From Thermoplasmata archaeon (lineage in GTDB: Archaea > Thermoplasmatota > E2 > UBA202 > DSCA01), in contig JAGGSL010000050.1 in the NCBI GenBank assembly GCA_021159125.1, forward strand, positions 1 through 5,883: a stretch of DNA of 5,883 nt, written 5' to 3'. Below are positions 1 to 5,242 of this stretch, one piece after another (position 1 is the stretch's first letter; each line of letters opens with the position of its first letter). Both the position numbers and the translations under genes were made by a program. The notes below the pieces were generated by a model, which made no database searches, was not told the DNA's origin, and saw only the letters and a list, made by a program, of their open reading frames with translations.

Positions 1-53
1 ATTTGCTCACCTAAAATGTTATCTCTATTTTGCTTATTAACTTTTCCATAAAG

Positions 54-83
54 TATAAAATAATAGCAAAAAGCATTTATTGT
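54..83 (+). promoter_or_regulatory. Probable promoter region of the ABC-2 permease gene (two TATA-like elements)
   Basis: Two archaeal TATA-like elements lie upstream of the permease: TATAAAAT at 54-61 and CATTTATTGT at 74-83. The second has an A-rich stretch before it that could serve as BRE, and the identical ten bases occur in the tbp promoter at 981-990. By the usual spacing, transcription would begin near 83-85 or near 104-105, leaving a short leader before ATG 125. No Shine-Dalgarno sequence is seen. Which element is used is not decidable from sequence. Bases 1-53 hold no gene I can support. Confidence 0.4.
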
Positions 84-124
84 TTGAGCACTTATTGTCT
101 GTGGGCAAGATAAATATCGCAGCT

Positions 125-958
125 ATGGGGGCTATCTTCAAGAAAGAGTATATGGACACCATAAGGAACAGGTGGCTCATGGTCATAACTCTCATTTTTT
201 TGTTGCTTGCAGTCGTGGTGTCATACTTTAACTCTTCAAATTCCCGGGGTGTGGGCTTCCAGAATTTAGATGACACTGTGATAGCATTAACAAGCATTGT
301 TTCACTCCTTGTGCCCATGGTGGCCATCATGCTGGGGCACAGCTCGATTATAAAGGAAAGGGAAAACAACTCGTTATCAACTCTTCTTTCATACCCTGTA
401 AATAGAATTGAAGTTTTTGTTGGGAAATATGTTGCTCTTGCAGCCGTACTTTTTACCACAATATTTACCGGATTTGGTGGGGCGGGGATTGTAATATCAA
501 TGGGCAGCAGAACAGGCATTGCATCCTATTATCTCCATTTTCTCCTGATAACATTTCTCATGGGACTTATCTTCCTTGGCATATCGATGTTGATATCCGT
601 GACTGTGAAGAAGAGATCTGTGGCTGTAGGCGCAGGGGTATTTACCTGGTTCTTCTTCTCGATGATTATAAGTATGCTCCTGACAGGGCTGTATGCTGCA
701 ACAGAAGGAAACCATCATTCCATATTCAGCGGAGAAATCGGTCCCTCTGCATGGATATGGAAAGCAATGTTTATCAGCCCCATAGATACATATCAGATGC
801 ATGCCATTCTGATTTACGGGGTGAAGAGCGTTTTTGGTATCGCTGTTCCGTTGTTACCTTCTTATATCAACATGTGGACAACACTGGTCGGGCTCTCCGC
901 CTGGGCCGCCATTCCCCTTATCATTGCCATTATTCTATTCAGTAGAAAGGATTTGTAA
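125..958 (+). CDS. ABC-2 type transporter permease (NosY-like family)
   Basis: This is an integral membrane subunit of an ABC transporter, and it would need a separate ATPase subunit to work. From ATG 125 it has 277 residues with about six hydrophobic helices (near 18-35, 52-74, 102-125, 135-160, 166-190, 250-272). The N-terminus carries the family's amphipathic KKEYMDTIRNRW segment. After helix 2 comes the cytoplasmic coupling-loop pattern KERENNSLSTLLSYPVNR (77-94), and SPIDTYQ (218-224) resembles the NP-x-D-x-x-R motif of NosY-type permeases. The substrate cannot be told; the family includes the nitrous-oxide reductase maturation permease and many exporters of unknown cargo. No ATPase gene is in the window, and the first 124 bases contain TATA elements rather than an operon partner. 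The frame is open back to a TTG at 80 and a GTG at 101; ATG 125 is preferred because it places KKE near the N-terminus, but GTG 101 is a real alternative. Confidence 0.85.
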   Translation: MGAIFKKEYMDTIRNRWLMVITLIFLLLAVVVSYFNSSNSRGVGFQNLDDTVIALTSIVSLLVPMVAIMLGHSSIIKERENNSLSTLLSYPVNRIEVFVGKYVALAAVLFTTIFTGFGGAGIVISMGSRTGIASYYLHFLLITFLMGLIFLGISMLISVTVKKRSVAVGAGVFTWFFFSMIISMLLTGLYAATEGNHHSIFSGEIGPSAWIWKAMFISPIDTYQMHAILIYGVKSVFGIAVPLLPSYINMWTTLVGLSAWAAIPLIIAIILFSRKDL

Positions 959-974
959 AAAATGCTTTTGGGAA

Positions 975-990
975 TAGAAACATTTATTGT
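975..990 (+). promoter_or_regulatory. tbp promoter (BRE plus TATA-like box, leaderless geometry)
   Basis: An A-rich BRE (TAGAAAC, 975-981) directly precedes ATTTATTGT (982-990). The centre of the TATA-like box is about 26 bases before ATG 1012, so the predicted transcript starts at the start codon. There is no Shine-Dalgarno sequence. The box departs from the canonical TTTATATA, which could make the promoter moderate in strength or sensitive to TBP level; that last point is inference. Confidence 0.6.
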
Positions 991-1011
991 ATATTATTGC
1001 ATTTACCCATT

Positions 1012-1560
1012 ATGGCAGACATAAAAATACAGAATATTGTCGCATCTACAACCATTGCGGAAAAGCTTGAACTGGATAAAATAATGGAATCGTTGCCGAA
1101 TACGAGTTACCGACCGAACATATTTCCGGGGCTGGTGCTGCGCATTGATAAGCCAAAAACTGCATTCCTGCTTTTTAAAAGCGGAAAGGTCGTCTGCACA
1201 GGAGCGAAGAATATAGAAGACATAAAGAAGAGCATGAAAAAGGTATGCGATATGCTCAAAAAAGTAGGTTTCAAGGTTGTGGACGAGCCAGAAATAAACA
1301 TACAGAATATTGTCGCGTCGGGAGATTTGCACGGGGAGCTTAACCTGGTAAGCACTGCCCTTGCCGTCGGGCTTGAAAATACGGAATATGAGCCCGAGAT
1401 TTTCCCGGGCATAGTTTACCGCATGAGGGAATTGGGCGTTGTGCTGTTGCTTTTCAGTTCGGGAAAGATTGTCTGCACAGGGGCAAGAAAGACGGAGCAG
1501 GTGGAAAAAGCAGTTGAAAAATTAAAGAAAGAGTTGGAAGGAAAAGGCCTTCTTTACTGA
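1012..1560 (+). CDS. tbp: TATA-box-binding protein (archaeal TBP)
   Basis: General transcription initiation factor that binds and bends the TATA box and recruits TFB and RNA polymerase. The 182 residues are the usual archaeal length and consist almost wholly of the two-fold repeated saddle: repeat 1 about 4-90, repeat 2 about 95-178. Each repeat has the order IQNIVAS, then IFPG, then a strand ending in LLF-x-SGK, then VCTGA. The four phenylalanines that kink DNA are all present, F38 and F55 in repeat 1 and F131 and F148 in repeat 2 (matching F99, F116, F190, F207 of yeast TBP). There is no acidic tail; the protein ends in LEGKGLLY. ATG 1012 is preferred over the upstream in-frame TTG 997 because family members start with a short MxDIKIQNIVAS sequence and because the TATA-like box sits 26 bases upstream. 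The stop overlaps the convergent flavoprotein gene by 7 bases. Confidence 0.97.
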   Translation: MADIKIQNIVASTTIAEKLELDKIMESLPNTSYRPNIFPGLVLRIDKPKTAFLLFKSGKVVCTGAKNIEDIKKSMKKVCDMLKKVGFKVVDEPEINIQNIVASGDLHGELNLVSTALAVGLENTEYEPEIFPGIVYRMRELGVVLLLFSSGKIVCTGARKTEQVEKAVEKLKKELEGKGLLY

Positions 1561-2510
1561 CCTTTCTTTTTCTCCGCCCAGTACGGCTTTTTTATATGCC
1601 CATAAATTTTTTGGGATGCAATGGCGCCGTGAGCAGCTCCAACAATGAGCAAACGAAAACTCCCTCTAACAATATCCCCAACTGCAAAAATACCCTCAAT
1701 GTTTGTTTGTTGCTCTTCATCTGTGATTATGTAGCCCTTTTCATCCATTTTAACGCCCAGTTTTTTGAATATCTCTCCGTTTGGGACCAACCCTACTGCG
1801 AGCACCACTTTATCGATTTTCAGAATCTGTTTTTTCTTTGTTTTGTTATTTAAAAGCACGACTTCCTCGACTTTGTTGCTTCCCCTTATCTCCTTCACCT
1901 CGGTGTTCAGGAGAATTTCCGTCTTTGATTCTTCCATTTTTTTCACGCTATCATCAAGAGCCCTGAATTTCTCTCTCCTATGGGCAATATAAATTTCGTC
2001 TGTAACATCCACAATGTCAAGCACGGCATCAACTGCAGTATCCCCTCCTCCGACAACAAGAGTTTTTTTGCCACGGAATTCTTCTCTGTGAGTCACATAA
2101 TAGTAAACTCCCTTATTTCCCTTATTGAATTTTGCCTCTCCCGGAATGCCCAACATCCTTGGTCTTGTTCCTGTGGCAATAACCACAGTCTTCCCCATAT
2201 ATGTCTCCTCAGGGGTTTTTACAGCCCTGTTCTTTGTTATTTCCGTTACCGTTGCTATTTTCATTGTCGCGAATTCGCTTTTCTTTATGTGCTTAAGCCA
2301 TCGCTGCACAAGTTCCATGCCTGTGATGCCATCGGGAAATCCCGGATAGTTTGGTATGATTTTATCAGGATAAAGAGATGAGGGCATTCCGCCCCATTTA
2401 TTGCTTTCAAGAACCAGCGTTTTTAGGTGCCTGCTTCCGCACATGATGGCGGTTGTCAACCCTGCGGGCCCACCTCCAACAATAATAACATCCCATATTT
2501 CTTCCTTCAT
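1554..2510 (-). CDS. FAD/NAD(P)H-dependent oxidoreductase, thioredoxin-reductase fold without redox CxxC (ferredoxin-NADP reductase-like)
   Basis: A 318-residue two-domain flavoprotein. The FAD domain shows GGGPAG (12-17) with ribose-binding E35, ATGTRPR (112-118), and FAVGD with D279 near the C-terminus. The inserted NAD(P)H domain (about 127-245) has GGGDTAVD (154-161) and HRREKFRA (177-184), whose arginines fit the 2'-phosphate of NADPH. Thioredoxin reductase has its CxxC just before that second glycine motif; here the site reads GVYYYVTHREEF (134-145). The only cysteine is C24, so disulfide exchange by the classical route is not possible. Absence of CxxC, the LYPDK segment (47-50 region) and HRRxKFRA are features of type 2 ferredoxin/flavodoxin-NADP+ reductases, making electron transfer to ferredoxin or flavodoxin the best guess; automatic pipelines would probably say thioredoxin reductase. 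GGGAG-like purines (GGGAG, 2514-2518) lie only 3 bases before ATG. It follows the ATPase gene by 53 bases and overlaps the tbp 3' end. Confidence 0.85.
   Translation of the reverse strand: MKEEIWDVIIVGGGPAGLTTAIMCGSRHLKTLVLESNKWGGMPSSLYPDKIIPNYPGFPDGITGMELVQRWLKHIKKSEFATMKIATVTEITKNRAVKTPEETYMGKTVVIATGTRPRMLGIPGEAKFNKGNKGVYYYVTHREEFRGKKTLVVGGGDTAVDAVLDIVDVTDEIYIAHRREKFRALDDSVKKMEESKTEILLNTEVKEIRGSNKVEEVVLLNNKTKKKQILKIDKVVLAVGLVPNGEIFKKLGVKMDEKGYIITDEEQQTNIEGIFAVGDIVRGSFRLLIVGAAHGAIASQKIYGHIKKPYWAEKKKGQ
1561..1573 (+). terminator. Possible pyrimidine-rich terminator after tbp
   Basis: Directly after the tbp stop comes a T-rich pyrimidine tract (CCTTTCTTTTTCT). Archaeal RNA polymerase commonly terminates at such T-tracts without a hairpin. 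The tract is also coding sequence for the C-terminus of the opposite flavoprotein gene (its Lys-rich tail), so composition alone could explain it. Confidence 0.3.
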
Positions 2511-2563
2511 TTTCTCCCGTATTATATCAAAAACCGGCTATATTACTATAGTGGTCTGAATAC

Positions 2564-3889
2564 TTATCTTCCCCAGCTTTCCACGGAATCGTACAGGATT
2601 TTCTCTGCCTCGTCAAGTTCTTCATCTCCCACATCTGTGAAGGAGGCACGTGCTATTGCCTGCGGTATGCGGCGCGTGTAGTCCCCCATCCTCAAGTCCC
2701 TGCGCAGCTGCGTCGTGTAATGTTCCTCCACAAGTTCGTTCACGCTTTCAAGGTATTTTTTTACTTTTTTGGTTGATGCCTTTATCGAGGGAGCGTAGCT
2801 CTGAGCCATCTCTACCCACTGATTGTAAAAAGAAGGCTTTTCCCTTATCTCGCCTCCTCCGTAAAACTTCTGCTCGAATAACTTCAGACGGCTTTCCTTA
2901 TCTATTTTTTCCGTTTTGACAATCAGCGCAAATCTGCTCATGAGAAGCGGTGGCAGGGAAATGCCCTTTATCGGTTTATCTTCAAAAATCTGGGATGAAG
3001 GATTTGCAAAGGCTATCATTATGAACTTGCTCTCTATCTCTTCGTGAATTTTTGCTGAATGCACGCTGCAGCGCCCATTCGAAAGCAGCTCGTAGCAATG
3101 TTCTATATCCTCCTCAGGTATTTTATCCAGTTCATCCACGAGAACGATTTTTTTATCAGAATAAGCAAGGGCGCCCATTTCTCCTGTGGCAAGGTTTATC
3201 ACAAGCCCCGCCCTTGTTGTATTTGCTCCGACAGTTGTAATGTTGCGGAAGTTACGTTCTATAATTTCCTTTGCCAGCGTTTTGCTACTCCCCGGCTCAC
3301 CTATAACCACGGTATGAACAGGCTCCTCAAATGTGGAGAACATGCTCACGGTCAGCGCCTTCTTCATGACATCATTCCCTTTAATTTCATCGAATACATT
3401 CTTCCAGAAGCCGTGGAATCCCCTCTCCTTGGCAAAGTCCAGCACCTGCTCCTCGCTCAAGGTCATGTTCTCGGCAAGAGAAATATTCCTCCCGTCCAGA
3501 ATTTCCTTTTCAATTTGAGCTCCTTCAATTATGCGGTCAAAAGCTCTACCTTTGCGGTGCAACTCTATCATGCCTTCCCCATCCACCAGGGCGGCGGCGC
3601 CGGGCGGAACATTGTAAACGCCAAGAACGGAGAGAACGGATTTCAAAATGGAGCTTGATTTCTTAACAAGATGAATTCTGATGACGTCGTTATCAATCTC
3701 AATATCCTTTATATTTTCATGTGCAATAATATTCCTTGCTCTTCTTATAATGGCAGAACCCTTCCCCCGCCCCATCCCCAGCTTTTCGTGATTGAGCAAC
3801 GCAATCTGATCAAGGCGGGTTATGCCCATGGCCTCAAGTTTCTTTCTGTCTGATGGCGCTACTCCCAATCTGTCAAGGTCGTCTTCCAT
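2564..3889 (-). CDS. MCM-like AAA+ ATPase with N-terminal RadA-type helix-hairpin-helix domain
   Basis: About 441 residues from the ATG at 3889. Residues 5-55 form a helix-hairpin-helix unit like the DNA-binding N-terminal domain of RadA/Rad51 (LGVAPSDRKKLEAMGI, then GMGRGKGSAIIRRAR). Residues about 59-122 I do not recognise. An MCM-type AAA+ core follows: GNDVMKKAL, Walker A GEPGSSKT (197-204, K203), GLVINLATGEMGALAYSD, Walker B IVLVDELDK (D252, E253), sensor 1 N296 in AFANP, arginine finger R319 in LPPLLMSRF, and a sensor 2 region RRIPQAIARA (R406/R407). All catalytic residues are intact, so it should hydrolyse ATP. The MCM OB-fold/zinc domain and the C-terminal winged helix are absent, so it is unlikely to be the replicative helicase; a role in DNA repair, recombination or remodelling is inference. 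An in-frame ATG three codons upstream (3898) is possible; 3889 is preferred because a BRE/TATA pair lies about 25 bases upstream and GAGGT is suitably spaced. Confidence 0.85.
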   Translation of the reverse strand: MEDDLDRLGVAPSDRKKLEAMGITRLDQIALLNHEKLGMGRGKGSAIIRRARNIIAHENIKDIEIDNDVIRIHLVKKSSSILKSVLSVLGVYNVPPGAAALVDGEGMIELHRKGRAFDRIIEGAQIEKEILDGRNISLAENMTLSEEQVLDFAKERGFHGFWKNVFDEIKGNDVMKKALTVSMFSTFEEPVHTVVIGEPGSSKTLAKEIIERNFRNITTVGANTTRAGLVINLATGEMGALAYSDKKIVLVDELDKIPEEDIEHCYELLSNGRCSVHSAKIHEEIESKFIMIAFANPSSQIFEDKPIKGISLPPLLMSRFALIVKTEKIDKESRLKLFEQKFYGGGEIREKPSFYNQWVEMAQSYAPSIKASTKKVKKYLESVNELVEEHYTTQLRRDLRMGDYTRRIPQAIARASFTDVGDEELDEAEKILYDSVESWGR

Positions 3890-3910
3890 ATAATGCATAC
3901 CTCTTTTGGA

Positions 3911-3924
3911 TAATTAAAGTTTCG
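3911..3924 (-). promoter_or_regulatory. Promoter of the MCM-like ATPase gene
   Basis: On the minus strand, CGAAAC (3924-3919, BRE-like) directly precedes TTTAATTA (3918-3911). The box centre is about 25 bases before the ATG at 3889, predicting a leaderless transcript. The element fills the space just after the stop codon of the upstream Ig-like gene (stop 3927-3925). A GAGGT motif lies between the box and the start and could act as a ribosome binding site on a longer transcript. Confidence 0.5.
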
Positions 3925-4377
3925 TTACCCTCTTGTCACAACAACAAAATCTGACCTAACATATTTCTTGAATCCTGACTTTTCCACTACGACTTTTAGA
4001 AATGCCGATTGTTCTATTTGGTCAGGAGCTATGGTTACATTTACAACGGCGATGCCGTCAGCATTTGTTTTTGCATATGCCTTCTCCACCCCTCCATAAA
4101 TTTTGACAGTTGCATTTTCCACTGCATTTCCATCTTTGTCATTAACTTTCACGACAACATCAAAATTTGCATTTGCTTCACTGGCAATAAACAGGTTGCC
4201 GTCCCTCCCTCCGCATTGTATGCATTCAACTTCAAAAGTTCCCTTGGGGGTTAAAATGACCAGGAGGGCAACGAGCACAGAGAAAATGATTATGGCAAGG
4301 ATGATGAGCGCTGCGATGCGAAGCGGCGACTCCCTTATGCAAGCAACAGATTTTGCAATTCTATCTATATACTTCAC
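3925..4377 (-). CDS. Membrane-anchored protein with Ig-like (carboxypeptidase-regulatory-like) outer domain
   Basis: 150 residues, function unknown. A basic N-terminal segment (KYIDRIAKSVACIRESPLR, 2-20) is followed by one strong hydrophobic helix (21-42), most simply an N-in signal anchor. Just outside the membrane is a CIQC pair (52-55). The rest is beta-rich: VVVKVNDKDGNAVENATVKI, then a KTNADGIAVVNVTI turn-strand pattern, then LKVVVEKSGFKKYV. The DxxGxxVxxAxV and TxxDGxxxxxV spacing is typical of Ig-like or carboxypeptidase-regulatory-like beta sandwiches on archaeal surface proteins. These usually occur as repeats in much larger proteins, so a stand-alone single domain is small. The start is GTG 4377, the only fitting start before the membrane helix, and a TATA-like box lies about 26 bases upstream. 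It precedes the MCM-like gene by 35 bases, but that gene has its own promoter. Confidence 0.75.
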   Translation of the reverse strand: MKYIDRIAKSVACIRESPLRIAALIILAIIIFSVLVALLVILTPKGTFEVECIQCGGRDGNLFIASEANANFDVVVKVNDKDGNAVENATVKIYGGVEKAYAKTNADGIAVVNVTIAPDQIEQSAFLKVVVEKSGFKKYVRSDFVVVTRG

Positions 4378-4398
4378 AATAAATGTAGTATGTAATCC

Positions 4399-4412
4399 AT
4401 TTAAAAGTTTGC
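4399..4412 (-). promoter_or_regulatory. Promoter of the Ig-like membrane protein gene (half of a divergent pair)
   Basis: On the minus strand GCAAAC (4412-4407, BRE-like) abuts TTTTAAAT (4406-4399). The box centre is about 25-26 bases before GTG 4377, predicting a leaderless GTG-initiated mRNA. It is back to back with the HAD gene promoter, the two TATA boxes being 14 bases apart edge to edge. Confidence 0.55.
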
Positions 4413-4420
4413 GGGGGTAC

Positions 4421-4429
4421 CTTTATATT
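4421..4429 (+). promoter_or_regulatory. Promoter of the HAD hydrolase gene (half of a divergent pair)
   Basis: CTTTATATT at 4421-4429 is a near-canonical archaeal TATA box, centred about 25 bases before ATG 4450, so transcription should start at or next to the start codon. A GGAG motif at 4438-4441 lies 8 bases before ATG, good Shine-Dalgarno spacing, but it would be outside a leaderless transcript. The G-rich run GCGGGGG (4411-4417) separates this box from the opposite promoter. Confidence 0.6.
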
Positions 4430-4449
4430 CTATTTTTGGAGTTACCGGC

Positions 4450-5022
4450 ATGGATGTTGGAGCTGTCATCTTTGACCTTGACGGCACAATCACAAAGACA
4501 GATGTAAGGTTTGCACCTTTCAGGGAGCGCATTGGATGTGGCGACGGAGACGTGCTTGATTACATAAGCAGAGCGGACGAGCACGAGAGGGAAAAATTTT
4601 ACAGGATAATTGGCGAATATGAAAGGAAAATTCAGGAAAATTGCTCCCTGAACGATGGTTTTATGGAAGTAATGAATTTTTTGAATAAGAAGGGCATAAA
4701 AACAGGGATTGTTACCCGCTCCTCAAGAGAACATGCGGAGATTGTGATAAAAAAGCTGGGCATTCCCATAAAGCATGTTGTTGCAAGGGAGGACGCGGAG
4801 CCGAAACCATCTGGCGAGCCGCTCATCATGCTATCAAAAAAGCTTGCTGTTCCAGTTGAAAAAATGCTATTTGTCGGCGACTTCCTCTGGGACATGCTTG
4901 CCGGAAAAAACGCAGGAGTTAAGACAGTTCTGCTGCTGAATGAGCATTCAAAAAAATTTGCCCATCTTGCAGACTACACAATAGAAAAGCTGAACGAGAT
5001 TATTGGGCTAATAGAAAAATAG
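4450..5022 (+). CDS. HAD superfamily hydrolase, phosphoglycolate phosphatase-like
   Basis: 190-residue soluble phosphatase-type HAD protein. Motif I is DLDGT (9-13) with nucleophile D9 and acid/base D11; motif II is T89 in IVTRSS; motif III is K119 in AEPKPSGEP; motif IV is FVGDFLWDM (141-149) with Mg-binding D144 and D148. A small helical cap fits between motifs I and II (about 16-72, rich in charged residues), as in HAD subfamily IA enzymes such as phosphoglycolate phosphatase and related nucleotidases. The full set of catalytic residues argues for an active Mg-dependent phosphomonoesterase. The substrate cannot be read from sequence; phosphoglycolate is only the closest family label. It is short for the family (commonly 210-230 residues), mainly in the cap. 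It is divergent from the Ig-like gene and convergent with the two-helix membrane protein, whose stop lies 11 bases away. Confidence 0.9.
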   Translation: MDVGAVIFDLDGTITKTDVRFAPFRERIGCGDGDVLDYISRADEHEREKFYRIIGEYERKIQENCSLNDGFMEVMNFLNKKGIKTGIVTRSSREHAEIVIKKLGIPIKHVVAREDAEPKPSGEPLIMLSKKLAVPVEKMLFVGDFLWDMLAGKNAGVKTVLLLNEHSKKFAHLADYTIEKLNEIIGLIEK

Positions 5023-5033
5023 TGGGGCGTAAA

Positions 5034-5219
5034 TCACTTCATCATTTTCTTAATTGAAGCAGCCAAAACCTTCCAGTGTTGAATCAGATGAACAGCGATT
5101 AGAATCATAAAAATTGGCTGGATAATTTTAATGGCAGGCACGGTAACTATCTTGGAGACAACCAGGAAAATGAAGATTGCCAACAGGAGCAGGTCAATAA
5201 ATAAAATGTGCTTTTTCAT
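5034..5219 (-). CDS. Small two-helix membrane protein, possibly DUF4405-like
   Basis: 61 residues with two hydrophobic segments (about 5-22 and 32-47), a short polar-ended hairpin between them and a basic tail (SIKKMMK). The second helix ends in VHLIQHWK (43-50) with H44, H48 and W49. That pattern resembles the C-terminal helix of DUF4405/cytochrome-b-like membrane proteins, where histidines can bind haem; with only two helices and two histidines on one helix, haem binding here is speculative. The start ATG 5219 is supported by a canonical TATA box about 28 bases upstream. It lies 23 bases after trmO on the same strand and ends 11 bases from the HAD gene stop. A real gene is likely because the promoter, the compact fit between neighbours and the membrane-like sequence agree. 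Confidence 0.65.
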   Translation of the reverse strand: MKKHILFIDLLLLAIFIFLVVSKIVTVPAIKIIQPIFMILIAVHLIQHWKVLAASIKKMMK

Positions 5220-5242
5220 ATTGGGCCGGATAAATACTGCCG

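Noticed and set aside
962..1024. Small + strand frame beginning ATG 962 (MLLGIETF...) between the permease and tbp.
   Set aside because: It overlaps the tbp promoter and start in another frame, lacks a ribosome binding site, and has no recognisable features.
1980..2381. A 133-codon + strand open frame opposite the flavoprotein gene.
   Set aside because: Shadow frame of a gene with clear FAD and NADPH motifs; Cys/Ser-rich translation without domain features.
1554..2510. Annotating the flavoprotein as thioredoxin reductase trxB.
   Set aside because: The redox-active CxxC is missing, with YYVT-type residues at the site and only one cysteine in the protein.
3059..3658. A 199-codon + strand open frame opposite the MCM-like gene.
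   Set aside because: It lies fully inside a gene with intact AAA+ motifs on the other strand, its translation has no family pattern (low-complexity Cys/His/Phe-rich), and no promoter precedes it. It is an antisense shadow.
2564..3898. Annotating the ATPase as the replicative MCM helicase.
   Set aside because: The N-terminal OB/zinc domain and C-terminal winged helix are absent and the length is about two thirds of an archaeal MCM.
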